Notes: generated by a model from the sequence alone, not told the origin. 16,691 nt of DNA from CBCPMX01 sp965120355 (GCA_965120355.1 CBCPMX010000026.1:1-16691); one strand, 5' to 3'. Shown: positions 1-7,912, counted from the first letter of the stretch. Made by a program: numbers and translations.

Positions 1-85
1 TATACGTCTGTACACGGTGCCTGCGTTCCAATAAGGTAACCCGCGCGATCTGACCTCAGCACAGTATACCCAATACAGCGCTCTG

Positions 86-124
86 AAAAGGTGATGAAGC
101 TCCGATGGAGATTCATCACCTTTT
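86..124. terminator. Bidirectional rho-independent terminator
   Basis: A 13-bp perfect outer stem (AAAAGGTGATGAA, 86-98, with its complement at 112-124) encloses a second 4-bp stem CTCC/GGAG around the loop GAT. The A-run and T-run at the two ends let it work in either direction. It would stop leftward transcripts from the ABC exporter operon and any rightward transcript entering from outside the window. Bases 1-85 to its left hold nothing I can assign. Confidence 0.75.
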
Positions 125-129
125 GTGTA

Positions 130-152
130 CCCGCCCTGCGGAGCAGGGCGGG
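130..152. terminator. GC-rich hairpin next to the terminator
   Basis: A 10-bp perfect GC stem (CCCGCCCTGC, 130-139, with GCAGGGCGGG, 143-152) around the loop GGA. On the plus strand only CTTT follows, so it is a weak terminator alone. It may reinforce the 86-124 hairpin. Confidence 0.45.
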
Positions 153-194
153 CTTTGATGCTCCGTCTGACCGCCCGGAGCGGCTCTCCATAGT

Positions 195-231
195 TTCGCG
201 GCGCAGCGGGGGCTCCCTGCTGCGCCGCGAA
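195..231 (-). terminator. Hairpin just after the ABC exporter operon
   Basis: A 13-bp perfect stem (TTCGCGGCGCAGC, 195-207, complement 219-231) with a further GGG/CCC pairing in the loop, lying 25 bases after the stop codon of the exporter gene. There is no T-run on the minus strand after it, so it may protect the mRNA 3' end rather than terminate. Confidence 0.45.
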
Positions 232-255
232 TATTTGGGGGTAAATTGGGATATA

Positions 256-2241
256 TCAGCTCAGCGTATGCTGGCCGGTATACAGTTCATAATAGCGGCC
301 GCCCAAGTCCAGGAGCTCCTGATGGCTGCCAAATTCGATGATCTGGCCTGCCTCAATTACGGCAATCTTGTCGGAATTACGGACTGTGGACAGGCGGTGG
401 GCAATGACAAAGACCGTGCAGCCCTCCATCAGGCCGTCCATGCCTTTCTCGATCTCCTTCTCTGTGCGTGTGTCAATGGAAGAAGTGGCCTCATCCATAA
501 TCAGCACCGGCGGCTCAGCCACCGCGGCCCGGGCAATGTTCAATAGCTGCCGCTGGCCCTGGGACAGGTTGGAACCGTCGCCGGTAATATAGGTCTGGAA
601 CCCATCCGGCAGCCCCATGATGAAGTTATAGGCATTGGCCGTTTTGGCCGCCGCAATACAGTCTCCGTCGCTGGCGTCCAGTCTGCCATACCGGATATTT
701 TCCATAATGGTGCCGCTGAACAGGTGGGTATCCTGAAGAATGACCACCAGCGAGCGCCGCAGATCGTCCTTGGCGATGTTTTTGACGTCAATGCCGTCAT
801 AGAGGATCCGCCCCTCCTGTACATCATAAAAGCGGTTAATCAGGTTGGTGATGGTGGTCTTACCCGCACCAGTGGAGCCCACAAAGGCCACCTTCTGGCC
901 CGGCAGGGCCTCCACACTGACGCCTTTGAGCACCGGTTTGCCCTCCACATAGTGGAAGTAAATGTCCTCAATCTGCACATGGCCCTTCAGTTCCGTCAGA
1001 CTGTCGCCGTCCTTCCAGGCCCAGTGGCGCTGGCGGCTGGAGGAGACCTCATGGAGCTTGCCGTCCTTGCCGGTCTCCACAGGCACCAGCGTCACAGTCC
1101 CTTCATCCACCTCCGACACATTGTCCATGACGTTGAACATGCGCTCCGCGCCGGCAATGGCAGACAGCAAATTGACCACCTGGTTGGAAATCTGGTTGAT
1201 GGGCTGCGCCACCTGCTTGGAATAGGTCAGATATGTCGCCATGGAACCGACGGTAAACACGCTGCCCATGAAAACACTGCCATTGATGACCATCAAGCCG
1301 GCGGCAATGGTGGTAATGGCATAAATGATCCCCATGAACTGGTTCAGCACAGGTCCCATGATCATGCCAAAGAAGTTGGCCTCAATCGCCGCATCGCGAT
1401 ACTCCACGTTTCGGCGGCCAAATTCCTTCTCGGCGCGGTCCTCGTAGTTGAACGCCTTGACCACCTTAATGCCTTCCACCATCTCTTCGATATAGGCATT
1501 GACAATGCCCAGCGCTTTCTGCTGCTGTTTGAACATCCGCTTGGACCGTCCGCCCACCTTTTTGACCAGAAACACGTCAATGATCAGGGCCACCAGCGTA
1601 AACAGGAACAGCATGTAATTCAGCCGGATCATCATGACAATGGTACCTACAAAAGTCAGCACAGAGGAGATAAACATGGTAACCGTCTGCTCCATGGCCA
1701 TCTGAACCGTGTCGGCGTCGTTGGTAAAGCGGGACATAATCTCGCCATGATTGTGGGCATCGTAATAAGAAATGGGCAGGGTCTGGAGTTTGTCAAACAG
1801 ATCGCTCCGCAGCTTGTTGATGGCCCGCTGGCTCAAGTGGCACATGACGGCCGACTGGCCATAGTTCGCCAGCACACCCAGCAGATAGATGACAGCCAGC
1901 TGCAGCAGCTGCATGGCAAGGCCGGACCAGTCCTTTTCTACAGCCGTGATGTTGGGGATGATATATTCATCCAGCAGCGGCTTCATGAGATATGTAGCAA
2001 TGAGGTTGGCGCCAGTAGACAGCAGCATCATAATCAGCACAGCCACCAGCAGCAGCTTATTGGAGACGATGTACTTCAACAGTCGCAGCAAGGTGCCCTT
2101 GGTGTCTTTTGGTTTTCGGTAGTCCTTGCCGCCGCCGGGACCCCGTCCGCCGGTGGAATAGTCGCCGTCTTCCTCTTCTTCAGCAGGGGAATTGGCCTTG
2201 CCTTTGGGGTCCACGGCAGGGGTTTGTTTCTTATTCGCCAT
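256..2241 (-). CDS. Heterodimeric ABC exporter, catalytically complete subunit
   Basis: A fused half-transporter of 661 aa: a six-helix membrane domain (about residues 55-370) and an ATPase domain from about 415. The ATPase domain shows Walker A GSTGAGKTT (about 455), a non-canonical signature LSQGQ (about 558), Walker B MDEATSS with the catalytic Glu (about 583), and the H-loop in IAHRLST. It has two extras compared with the usual ~580-600 aa: a charged, Gly-rich N-terminal tail of about 50 residues, and an insert of about 30 residues (about 375-410) between the domains. The start ATG overlaps the end of the upstream partner gene by 11 bp, so translation is probably coupled. It resembles the BmrD/YheH/TM288 type of multidrug or lipid exporter. 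The substrate cannot be read from sequence; the MarR gene in front suggests drug or toxic-compound efflux. Confidence 0.93.
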   Translation of the reverse strand: MANKKQTPAVDPKGKANSPAEEEEDGDYSTGGRGPGGGKDYRKPKDTKGTLLRLLKYIVSNKLLLVAVLIMMLLSTGANLIATYLMKPLLDEYIIPNITAVEKDWSGLAMQLLQLAVIYLLGVLANYGQSAVMCHLSQRAINKLRSDLFDKLQTLPISYYDAHNHGEIMSRFTNDADTVQMAMEQTVTMFISSVLTFVGTIVMMIRLNYMLFLFTLVALIIDVFLVKKVGGRSKRMFKQQQKALGIVNAYIEEMVEGIKVVKAFNYEDRAEKEFGRRNVEYRDAAIEANFFGMIMGPVLNQFMGIIYAITTIAAGLMVINGSVFMGSVFTVGSMATYLTYSKQVAQPINQISNQVVNLLSAIAGAERMFNVMDNVSEVDEGTVTLVPVETGKDGKLHEVSSSRQRHWAWKDGDSLTELKGHVQIEDIYFHYVEGKPVLKGVSVEALPGQKVAFVGSTGAGKTTITNLINRFYDVQEGRILYDGIDVKNIAKDDLRRSLVVILQDTHLFSGTIMENIRYGRLDASDGDCIAAAKTANAYNFIMGLPDGFQTYITGDGSNLSQGQRQLLNIARAAVAEPPVLIMDEATSSIDTRTEKEIEKGMDGLMEGCTVFVIAHRLSTVRNSDKIAVIEAGQIIEFGSHQELLDLGGRYYELYTGQHTLS

Positions 2242-3979
2242 CGTTCAGGGTCACTCCTTCCTGCTGAGATGCATAGATCGCTTGATACACAGCATTGCGG
2301 GCCATCAGCTCATCATGGGTCCCCATATCGTTGAGGGTCCCATCTTCCAGAACGATGATCTGATCGGCATACTGCACCGAAGAGATGCGCTGGGCCACCA
2401 GCAGCACCGTGGTATCCCGGTATTTATCATAGAAGGTATTCCGGATCAGGCTCTCCGTGGCCGAGTCCACAGCGCTGGTGGAGTCGTCCAGAATCAGAAT
2501 CGCCGGATTTTTCAGCATGGCACGGCCAATGCAAAGCCGCTGTTTCTGACCGCCGGAGACGTTGACGCCGCCCTGATCGATCTGCGTATCCAGTCCTTCG
2601 GGGAAGCGGGAAATGAACTCGTATGCCTGGGAGTCTTTTGCCGCCTCCATCAGCTCCTCGTCGGTGCCCTCCGGTGCGCCCCACTGGAGGTTGTCGCGGA
2701 TGGTTCCGGAAAACAGGACGTTGTTCTGCAGCACCATGCCAACGTTTTCCCGCAGGTGGTGCAGGTCATAGTCCTTCAGATTGACACCGTCAATATATAT
2801 TTCACCGGAGGTTGGATCGTAGAACCGCGGGATCAAATTTACCAGGCTGGTTTTCCCTACGCCGGTGGCGCCGACAATGGCCACAAAGGAGCCGGCCTTA
2901 ATCTTAAAGGACACATCCTTGAGCACCAGATCCTTCCGCCCTGCCTGCGGATATCTGAAGGAGACATGGTCAAATTCAATCTCTCCCCGCAGACGGCCCT
3001 CGTGTTCCTTGGGCTGGGTGGGAGACTGGATATCCGCCTGGTGGTTCAGAACTTCTACCACGCGCTTGCCGCAGGCGGTGGCCCGGACCGTGGACATGAG
3101 GATCATGGAGAACATCATGACAGACATCAGAATATTGTTCAAATAGTTGATGAACGACACCAGCTGGCCGGAGAGCATCTCGCCGTTGCCCACCAGATGG
3201 CCGCCGAACCAGTACAGCGCCAAGGTGGTTATATACAGGATCATGGTGGTGGCCGGATTCATAATAATGATGCGCATGGTGGCGGAGATAGAAGTCTTCA
3301 TCAAGTCGTCGTTGGCAACCTTGAACTTCTTCTTCTCATAGTCTGTGCGCACAAAGCTCTTAACCACACGGATGGCAATCAGGTTCTCCTGAATGGAGGC
3401 ATTGAGATTGTCAAATTTGGTCTGCATCAGCGTGAACAGATGGTGCGTGAACTTCATAATGGTCAGCACGACAATCATCAGCACCGGAATGGCCACGAAA
3501 TAGACCAACGTCAGTTTTGCGTTTTGCCGCAGGCAGATAATCAGAGAGATAATCAGCAGGCTTGGCGCGCGGATCAGCACCCGGCAGATTTCCTGCGCCG
3601 TCTGCTGCAGGGTCTTGACGTCGGTGGTCATACGGGTCACCAGAGATGCGGTGGAGAATTTATCCACATCTGCAAAGGAAAACGTCTGAATCTGCCGGAA
3701 CTCGGCCTCGCGGATGGAGTAACCGAAGCTCTGGCTGGCCACGGCGGCCCATCGGGCGGCGGCCACACCGGCGACCAGACCTGCAATAGACACCAAAATC
3801 ATGGCGATACCGAACAACCACACCAGATGCGGATCATTCTGCTCAACGCCCACGTCCACCACGCGGCCCATGAGATAGGGCAGCAGCAGCTCGGCCAAAG
3901 CCTCGATGATCACCATGACCGGCGTCAACAGGAAATACTTTTTGTACGGCGCAGCATATTGCAGCAGCTGCTTAAACAT
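2231..3979 (-). CDS. Heterodimeric ABC exporter, degenerate-site subunit
   Basis: A 582-aa half-transporter with an N-terminal six-helix membrane domain and a C-terminal ATPase domain. Walker A is GATGVGKTS (about 370) and the signature is canonical, VSGGQ (about 474). The Walker B Glu is replaced by Asp (LILDDSTSAVD, about 495) and the H-loop His by Gln (VAQRISS). These two changes mark the degenerate nucleotide site of heterodimeric exporters of the BmrC/TM287 type. Its partner carries the matching non-canonical LSQGQ signature, so the pair forms one active and one degenerate ATP site. The RBS AAGGAGG (3989-3995) lies 9 bases before the ATG, inside the last codons of the marR gene, whose stop ends 4 bases before this start. 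Drug or lipid export is inferred from family and regulator. Confidence 0.93.
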   Translation of the reverse strand: MFKQLLQYAAPYKKYFLLTPVMVIIEALAELLLPYLMGRVVDVGVEQNDPHLVWLFGIAMILVSIAGLVAGVAAARWAAVASQSFGYSIREAEFRQIQTFSFADVDKFSTASLVTRMTTDVKTLQQTAQEICRVLIRAPSLLIISLIICLRQNAKLTLVYFVAIPVLMIVVLTIMKFTHHLFTLMQTKFDNLNASIQENLIAIRVVKSFVRTDYEKKKFKVANDDLMKTSISATMRIIIMNPATTMILYITTLALYWFGGHLVGNGEMLSGQLVSFINYLNNILMSVMMFSMILMSTVRATACGKRVVEVLNHQADIQSPTQPKEHEGRLRGEIEFDHVSFRYPQAGRKDLVLKDVSFKIKAGSFVAIVGATGVGKTSLVNLIPRFYDPTSGEIYIDGVNLKDYDLHHLRENVGMVLQNNVLFSGTIRDNLQWGAPEGTDEELMEAAKDSQAYEFISRFPEGLDTQIDQGGVNVSGGQKQRLCIGRAMLKNPAILILDDSTSAVDSATESLIRNTFYDKYRDTTVLLVAQRISSVQYADQIIVLEDGTLNDMGTHDELMARNAVYQAIYASQQEGVTLNDGE

Positions 3980-3983
3980 GTGT

Positions 3984-4481
3984 TCATTCCTCCTTACTTG
4001 GGGATGCCTGGAGATCGGCTGGGGAATCGCTGACGGAGATCTGCTCCAGATTGTCGATCATACGGGAAAACAGCGCGCAGGCCCGGGCCCGTTCTTCCGG
4101 AGAAAAGCCGCGATACATACCATGATCCAACCGGTCAAACACCGCGTCAACCTTCTCGATGGCGGCAAGGCCCTTCTCGGTGATGGTAATGCGCTTGCGT
4201 CGCATATCATTTTCATCCGGCAGCCGCTGGATATAGCCGCCGCGCTCCATGGATTTCAGGGAGGCGGTAATGGTGGCCGGCGACACATCCATGATGTGCG
4301 CCAACTCCTTCTGCGACTCAATGACGCGGTCCGGTGCGCAGCTTAACAGCGCCAGGATAATTGGCTGACCCAGATCGCCCAGTCCGGCACGGTTGAGCAG
4401 CGTATCCTTGACGGCGCGGTGAGTATGATCCAGCCGGCGGAACAACTCCTCCGGGCTGCCCTGCGCAAACGAGTGCTTCAC
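3984..4481 (-). CDS. MarR-family transcriptional regulator
   Basis: A 165-aa protein with the MarR winged helix-turn-helix: helices over about residues 50-90 (QKELAHIMDVSPATIT, SLKSMERGGYI) and the wing LPDENDMRRKRITITEKG (about 102-119), followed by the helical dimerisation end. The start is GTG at 4479-4481, preceded by AAGGAGGC at 4491-4498 with 9 bases of spacing. It is first in a three-gene operon with the two exporter subunits. MarR proteins in this position usually repress their own operon and release DNA when a small ligand binds, so the likely role is ligand-induced control of the exporter. The ligand is unknown. Confidence 0.92.
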   Translation of the reverse strand: MKHSFAQGSPEELFRRLDHTHRAVKDTLLNRAGLGDLGQPIILALLSCAPDRVIESQKELAHIMDVSPATITASLKSMERGGYIQRLPDENDMRRKRITITEKGLAAIEKVDAVFDRLDHGMYRGFSPEERARACALFSRMIDNLEQISVSDSPADLQASPSKEE

Positions 4482-4557
4482 AATCAGTCGGCCTCCTTCA
4501 TTTCATTCTTCAAATCCCATCGACTCCGAAAAATCATTCGTCAGCAAACATTTAAGG

Positions 4558-4580
4558 TGCTAACAGTTAACCTGCTAACA
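4558..4580 (-). promoter_or_regulatory. Candidate MarR operator, repeated octamer
   Basis: TGCTAACA occurs at 4558-4565 and again at 4573-4580, a 15-bp period. Between them lie a GTTAAC palindrome (4566-4571) and the 9-bp TAACAGTTA. A related AGCAAACA sits at 4543-4550. The site starts about 10 bases downstream of the predicted transcription start of the marR operon, where a bound repressor would block transcription. Binding by this MarR is inferred. Confidence 0.5.
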
Positions 4581-4595
4581 TTCAGGACGGGAACT

Positions 4596-4624
4596 ATTCT
4601 ACTGCCATAGTGCACCAATGTCAA
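4596..4624 (-). promoter_or_regulatory. Sigma-A promoter of the marR-ABC operon
   Basis: Reading leftward: a perfect -35 TTGACA (4619-4624), a 17-bp spacer, and a -10 TAGAAT (4596-4601). Predicted start near 4589, giving a 5' UTR of about 108 bases before the GTG of marR. Confidence 0.8.
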
Positions 4625-4750
4625 GCAATTTTCTTCCGTTGAAACGTGCTATTTTTGTCATAGCCCCAGCAGCACTTCACAGTTTCTTAATAAAATTCAC
4701 AATTCCTTCGCATTCCATTCATAAAATTTTATATTTTGCCCAAATCTATA

Positions 4751-4779
4751 TAGACATTTCGGAGGTTATCTTGTATAAT
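4751..4779 (+). promoter_or_regulatory. Sigma-A promoter of the lipoprotein gene
   Basis: -35 TAGACA (4751-4756), a 17-bp spacer, and a perfect -10 TATAAT (4774-4779), in an AT-rich setting that may supply an UP element. The predicted start near 4787 leaves a 5' UTR of about 92 bases. The marR promoter lies 127 bp to the left and points the other way. Confidence 0.8.
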
Positions 4780-4837
4780 ACGCAGGAAGACGCCCGTGGA
4801 AGAAAACAATTTGTGCTCTTTCATGCGTCAGAAATTA

Positions 4838-4859
4838 CAGAATAGCATGGCATATTCTG
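4838..4859 (+). promoter_or_regulatory. Hairpin in the lipoprotein 5' UTR
   Basis: CAGAATA (4838-4844) pairs with TATTCTG (4853-4859) across the 8-base loop GCATGGCA. It ends just before the purine-rich RBS region (AAAAAGGGAGAAGAG, about 4860-4874), so it could affect ribosome access or mRNA stability. No known riboswitch was recognised. Confidence 0.35.
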
Positions 4860-4878
4860 AAAAAAGGGAGAAGAGACT

Positions 4879-6657
4879 ATGAAAACCTGTAAACGACTGA
4901 CTGCTTTGATGCTGACGGTGCTGCTGCTGGCGGGTATACTGGCCGGCTGCAGTTCCAGCACAGCCGCCCCCAGCACCACCCCCGCTGAAACCGAAGTTCA
5001 GTCCGAAGCGTCCGCGTCCGAAAGCGTCCCCGTCGAAGAGCCGTCCGAAAGCCCGTCCGAGACGCCGTCCGCCGAAGCGCCCGCCGAGACGCCTGCCGAA
5101 GAAGAAGCTCCTGCCGAAGAGCCGGTTCTGGATGCCGCCAGCCTGCCGGAAATTGAGCTGCCTTTGACCGATACTCCTGTGTCCTTTACTTATTGGTGCC
5201 AGAAACCCGGCGGCGCAGTGTCCTCCGTGGCCCCCAACGGCTACTTTGACTATCCGCACTGGCAGCGCGCCGCAGAACTGACCGGCGTCTCTCTGGACTT
5301 TATTCAGGTGGAATTCATGGTGGCCAACGAGCAATTCGGCCTGATGATCGCTTCCAATGACTATCCGGATTTCATCGGCAACTTTAACTCTCTCTACAAC
5401 GCCGGCGATGACCACGGCGTAGATCAGGAGATTATCCTTGCTTTGGAAGACTATGTGGATCTTTATCCCCACTATGAGTACTACCGTACCAGCTCCAAGT
5501 TCCTGGAGTCCGCCACCGTGACGCAGGAAGGCCACATCACCGGCTTCTATGAGCTGATGAGCGATTTCATTGGTCCCTTCTTCGGCATGATGGCCCGGGG
5601 CGACTGGATGGAAGATCTGAACATCGAATCCCCCACCACCTATGACGAGCTCCACGACATGATGGTGGCCTTCAAGACCGAAAAAGGCGCGTCCTACGGC
5701 ATCTATCTGGACCAGGCTGCTGTCGGCAACGACAATTTCCTGGCTGCCGGCTACGGCGTCCCCGTCATGCTGGCCACCAACGCCAAAGAATCCTACTGGT
5801 ACGTCCAGGACGGCGAGGTCAAGGCCGGCATTGTGGGCGAGGGCTACCAGGATTATCTGCGAATGCTCCACCAGTGGTATGAAGAGGGTCTGATTTCCAC
5901 CGACTTTGCTTCTGCCCAGGGTGCTATGAGCCCCGACGGCATGGGTGAAATCACCAGCGGCAAAGTGGGCGTCTTCTTCAATGGCGCGCCCATGATGAGT
6001 ATGTATTCCGCCATGTCCACCGATCCCAATCTGCGAATCGTCGGCATTGCCGATCCCACCATTGAAAAAGGCGACAAAACACATCTGGACACCACCGAAT
6101 ACGACTTCGGCGCCGAACGCATGTCCATCACGACCCAGTGTGAGGATCCGGAGCTGGCCATCCGCTACCTGAACTTCTGGTTTACCGACCAGGGTATTCA
6201 GCTGGCCAACTACGGCGCGGAAGGCATCAGCTGCGAAGTGGTAGACGGTGCTCCTCAGTTCACTGACACGGTACTGAACAATCCCGACCTGGCCCCTGGC
6301 GATGCCATCTCCTTCTACACCGGCCGCAACTCCACCCCGTCCTGGAGCTCCAACTCCAAGCTGCTGGTTTCCTTCAACGAGGATGAAGCTGCCGCCTTTG
6401 AGATCTGGGCCGCTTCCCGGGACAATCGGGACGTCTATCCCTTTGTCGCTGCCCTGACCATCGAAGAGGCCGAAGATCTGAGCGCTCTGGCCAGTGACTA
6501 TGAAACCTATGCTCTGGAGTGCCGCGACCGCTTCATCGTCGGCGATATGGACATTGAAACCGAGTACGCAGCCTATGAAGAAGCCATCCACACCATGGGC
6601 CTGACCCAGGCGCTGCAGATCAAGCAGAGTGCCTATGACCGCTATATGAGCAAATAA
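4879..6657 (+). CDS. Extracellular solute-binding lipoprotein, sugar type
   Basis: A 592-aa secreted lipoprotein. A Lys/Arg N-terminus and a hydrophobic stretch (residues 8-20) lead to the lipobox LAGC, with Cys24 as the lipid-anchored residue. Residues about 25-85 are a low-complexity linker of Pro, Glu, Ser and Ala, which would hold the binding domain away from the membrane. The rest reads as a family 1 type solute-binding protein, like the large oligosaccharide-binding lipoproteins (LplA-like) of Firmicutes, with the characteristic stretch ASNDYPDFIGNF near residue 155. Such proteins pass a ligand to an ABC importer, but no permease or ATPase gene lies beside it, so it would rely on components elsewhere or act as a sensor. 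Start chosen for the signal peptide and the upstream AGGGAGAAGAG. The ligand is unknown. Confidence 0.85.
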   Translation: MKTCKRLTALMLTVLLLAGILAGCSSSTAAPSTTPAETEVQSEASASESVPVEEPSESPSETPSAEAPAETPAEEEAPAEEPVLDAASLPEIELPLTDTPVSFTYWCQKPGGAVSSVAPNGYFDYPHWQRAAELTGVSLDFIQVEFMVANEQFGLMIASNDYPDFIGNFNSLYNAGDDHGVDQEIILALEDYVDLYPHYEYYRTSSKFLESATVTQEGHITGFYELMSDFIGPFFGMMARGDWMEDLNIESPTTYDELHDMMVAFKTEKGASYGIYLDQAAVGNDNFLAAGYGVPVMLATNAKESYWYVQDGEVKAGIVGEGYQDYLRMLHQWYEEGLISTDFASAQGAMSPDGMGEITSGKVGVFFNGAPMMSMYSAMSTDPNLRIVGIADPTIEKGDKTHLDTTEYDFGAERMSITTQCEDPELAIRYLNFWFTDQGIQLANYGAEGISCEVVDGAPQFTDTVLNNPDLAPGDAISFYTGRNSTPSWSSNSKLLVSFNEDEAAAFEIWAASRDNRDVYPFVAALTIEEAEDLSALASDYETYALECRDRFIVGDMDIETEYAAYEEAIHTMGLTQALQIKQSAYDRYMSK

Positions 6658-6695
6658 CGCATCACGCTTTCACAACCGTACCCCCAGCAGCGCAA

Positions 6696-6724
6696 AACGC
6701 CCGCCGCAGAATGCGGCGGGCGTT
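6696..6724. terminator. Shared terminator between lipoprotein gene and rpsR
   Basis: A perfect 12-bp stem (AACGCCCGCCGC, 6696-6707, complement 6713-6724) with loop AGAAT. It lies 38 bases after the lipoprotein stop and 13 bases after the rpsR stop, so it serves converging transcripts. The T-run is better on the minus strand (GCGTTTTG), favouring the ribosomal operon. Confidence 0.8.
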
Positions 6725-6737
6725 GATTCTGTTTGAC

Positions 6738-6971
6738 TTATTCAGCCACGTAGGGCAGCAGGGCCACGTGCCGGGCACGCTTAATGGCCACGGTCAGCTG
6801 ACGCTGATGCTTGGCGCAGGTGCCGGTGGTGCGCCGGGGCAGGATCTTGCCGCGCTCGGACATGTAGCGGCGCAGCTTGGCGGTATCCTTGTAGTCCACC
6901 TGGGCGATCTTGTCCACACAGAAGCTGCATACCTTCTTGCGCTTGCGGCCTCTGACTCTATCGTTCGCCAT
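6738..6971 (-). CDS. rpsR: Ribosomal protein S18
   Basis: A 77-aa protein of the small ribosomal subunit, which binds 16S rRNA as a pair with S6. It matches the family along its length: basic N-terminus, then DYKD, LRRYMSERGKILPRR and the CAKHQRQLTVAIKRAR block. Cys15, Cys18, Cys52 and His55 form the set of the zinc-binding (C+) type of S18. The start was placed at the ATG of MANDRV because AGGAGG (6981-6986) is 9 bases upstream; an in-frame ATG 8 codons earlier has no such site and extends beyond the family's usual start. Last gene of rpsF-ssb-rpsR. Confidence 0.97.
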   Translation of the reverse strand: MANDRVRGRKRKKVCSFCVDKIAQVDYKDTAKLRRYMSERGKILPRRTTGTCAKHQRQLTVAIKRARHVALLPYVAE

Positions 6972-7039
6972 AATACGGTTCCTCCTATCTTTCAAAATGG
7001 TATCCAGTCACGGAAAAATTCAAATCAGAAACAGATGCT

Positions 7040-7522
7040 TCAGAACGGCAGTTCGCTGTCATCGTCCTCCAGCATCGCAAAATCAGAAACCGGTGCGGCA
7101 GGCGCCGGCTGCTGATAACCGCCGGTGCTGTGGCCGCCATAAGCCTGTGCCTGGCCGCCATAGGACTGGCTGTAGCCGCCGTCGGACTGACTATCGCGCT
7201 TGGAGTCGCCGAAATACACATTGTCGGCCACCACTTCTGCACTGCGGCGCTTATTGCCCTCTTTGTCCGTCCAGCCGCGAATTTGCAGCCGGCCGGAAAC
7301 CACAGCCATGCGGCCCTTGGAGAAATACTTAGACACAAACTCCGCCGTGTTTCTCCAGGCAACGATGTCGATGAAGTCCGTTTCCTTTTCCCCGGTCTCA
7401 CGGTTCGTGCCAAAATCCCGGTCCACTGCCAGCGTAAAGGACGCCACAGCGATGCCGCTGGCCGTCCGGCGCAGCTCCGGATCCCGTGTCAAGCGGCCCA
7501 TGAGCACAATGTGATTCAGCAT
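7040..7522 (-). CDS. ssb: Single-stranded DNA-binding protein
   Basis: A 160-aa SSB. Residues 1-105 form the OB fold (LNHIVLMGRLTRDPELR, FIDIVAWRNTAEFVSKY, VVSGRLQIRGW), which makes tetramers that coat single-stranded DNA in replication and repair. Residues about 108-145 are a flexible Gly/Gln/Ser/Tyr-rich linker. The acidic end DDDSELPF is the docking tip for partner proteins such as PriA, RecO and RecQ. RBS AAGGAGG lies upstream of the ATG. It starts 12 bp after rpsF, in the order usual for Firmicutes, and is followed 68 bp later by rpsR. Confidence 0.98.
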   Translation of the reverse strand: MLNHIVLMGRLTRDPELRRTASGIAVASFTLAVDRDFGTNRETGEKETDFIDIVAWRNTAEFVSKYFSKGRMAVVSGRLQIRGWTDKEGNKRRSAEVVADNVYFGDSKRDSQSDGGYSQSYGGQAQAYGGHSTGGYQQPAPAAPVSDFAMLEDDDSELPF

Positions 7523-7534
7523 ACCAGGGCCTCC

Positions 7535-7831
7535 TTACTCTTCAACAACCGTAATCAGAGACCGCAGAACGCCGTCGGTGATCTTGAACACGCGGTCCAG
7601 CTCGGCAGGCAGCTCGGGCTTGGCCTCGCAGTTCATCAGGACATAATAGCCCTCGGTCAGATCGTTGATGGGGTAGGCCAGGCGGCGCTTGCCCCACTCG
7701 TCGATGTTGGTCAGAGTCCCCTCCTGCTCCACCATCGCCTTGAATTTTTCCACGAGAGCCTGGATGCCTTCCTCACCCTGGGCGGGGTCGATGATATAGA
7801 GGATCTCGTATTTTGCGGAAATCTTAGCCAT
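7535..7831 (-). CDS. rpsF: Ribosomal protein S6
   Basis: A 98-aa small-subunit protein that binds 16S rRNA in the platform together with S18. Family features: YEILYIIDP at residues 8-16, the motif WGKRRLAYPINDLTEGYYVLMNCEA at about 46-70, and the ending DGVLRSLITVVEE. An AGGAGGTG site lies just upstream of the ATG. First gene of the operon, with its own promoter and a structured leader that may let the S6:S18 complex repress translation. Confidence 0.98.
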   Translation of the reverse strand: MAKISAKYEILYIIDPAQGEEGIQALVEKFKAMVEQEGTLTNIDEWGKRRLAYPINDLTEGYYVLMNCEAKPELPAELDRVFKITDGVLRSLITVVEE

Positions 7832-7905
7832 GTGATTTGCACCTCCTTTTGGTCGTATCGGCCACCGGTCGCGCCGGTGGCAAGAAGTACCTGCCTCTGG
7901 GCAGG
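7832..7905 (-). promoter_or_regulatory. Structured rpsF leader, candidate S6:S18 autoregulatory RNA
   Basis: The 5' UTR of the rpsF operon holds two hairpins. The first in the transcript is CCTGCC/GGCAGG (7900-7905 with 7890-7895). The second is an 8-bp perfect stem GCCACCGG/CCGGTGGC (7874-7881 with 7861-7868). It is followed on the transcript by a CCGATACGACC stretch and then AAAGGAGG. rpsF leaders in many bacteria carry a motif with an exposed CCG that mimics the S6:S18 site in 16S rRNA. The position and CCG elements fit, but I have not aligned it to the consensus. Confidence 0.5.
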
Positions 7906-7912
7906 CTTATCC

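Noticed and set aside
724..4033. Two long plus-strand open frames (724-2334 and 2192-4033) opposite the exporter genes
   Set aside because: They are antisense to clear ABC exporter genes, have His/Gln/Gly-rich low-complexity translations and no family features or RBS.
4828..6591. A 587-codon minus-strand open frame opposite the lipoprotein gene
   Set aside because: Its Gly/Val/His-rich translation is typical of the antisense of a GC-rich gene. The plus strand has a signal peptide, lipobox, promoter and RBS.
6972..6995. Earlier in-frame start for rpsR
   Set aside because: It adds eight residues not seen in S18 and lies upstream of the AGGAGG that fits the later ATG.
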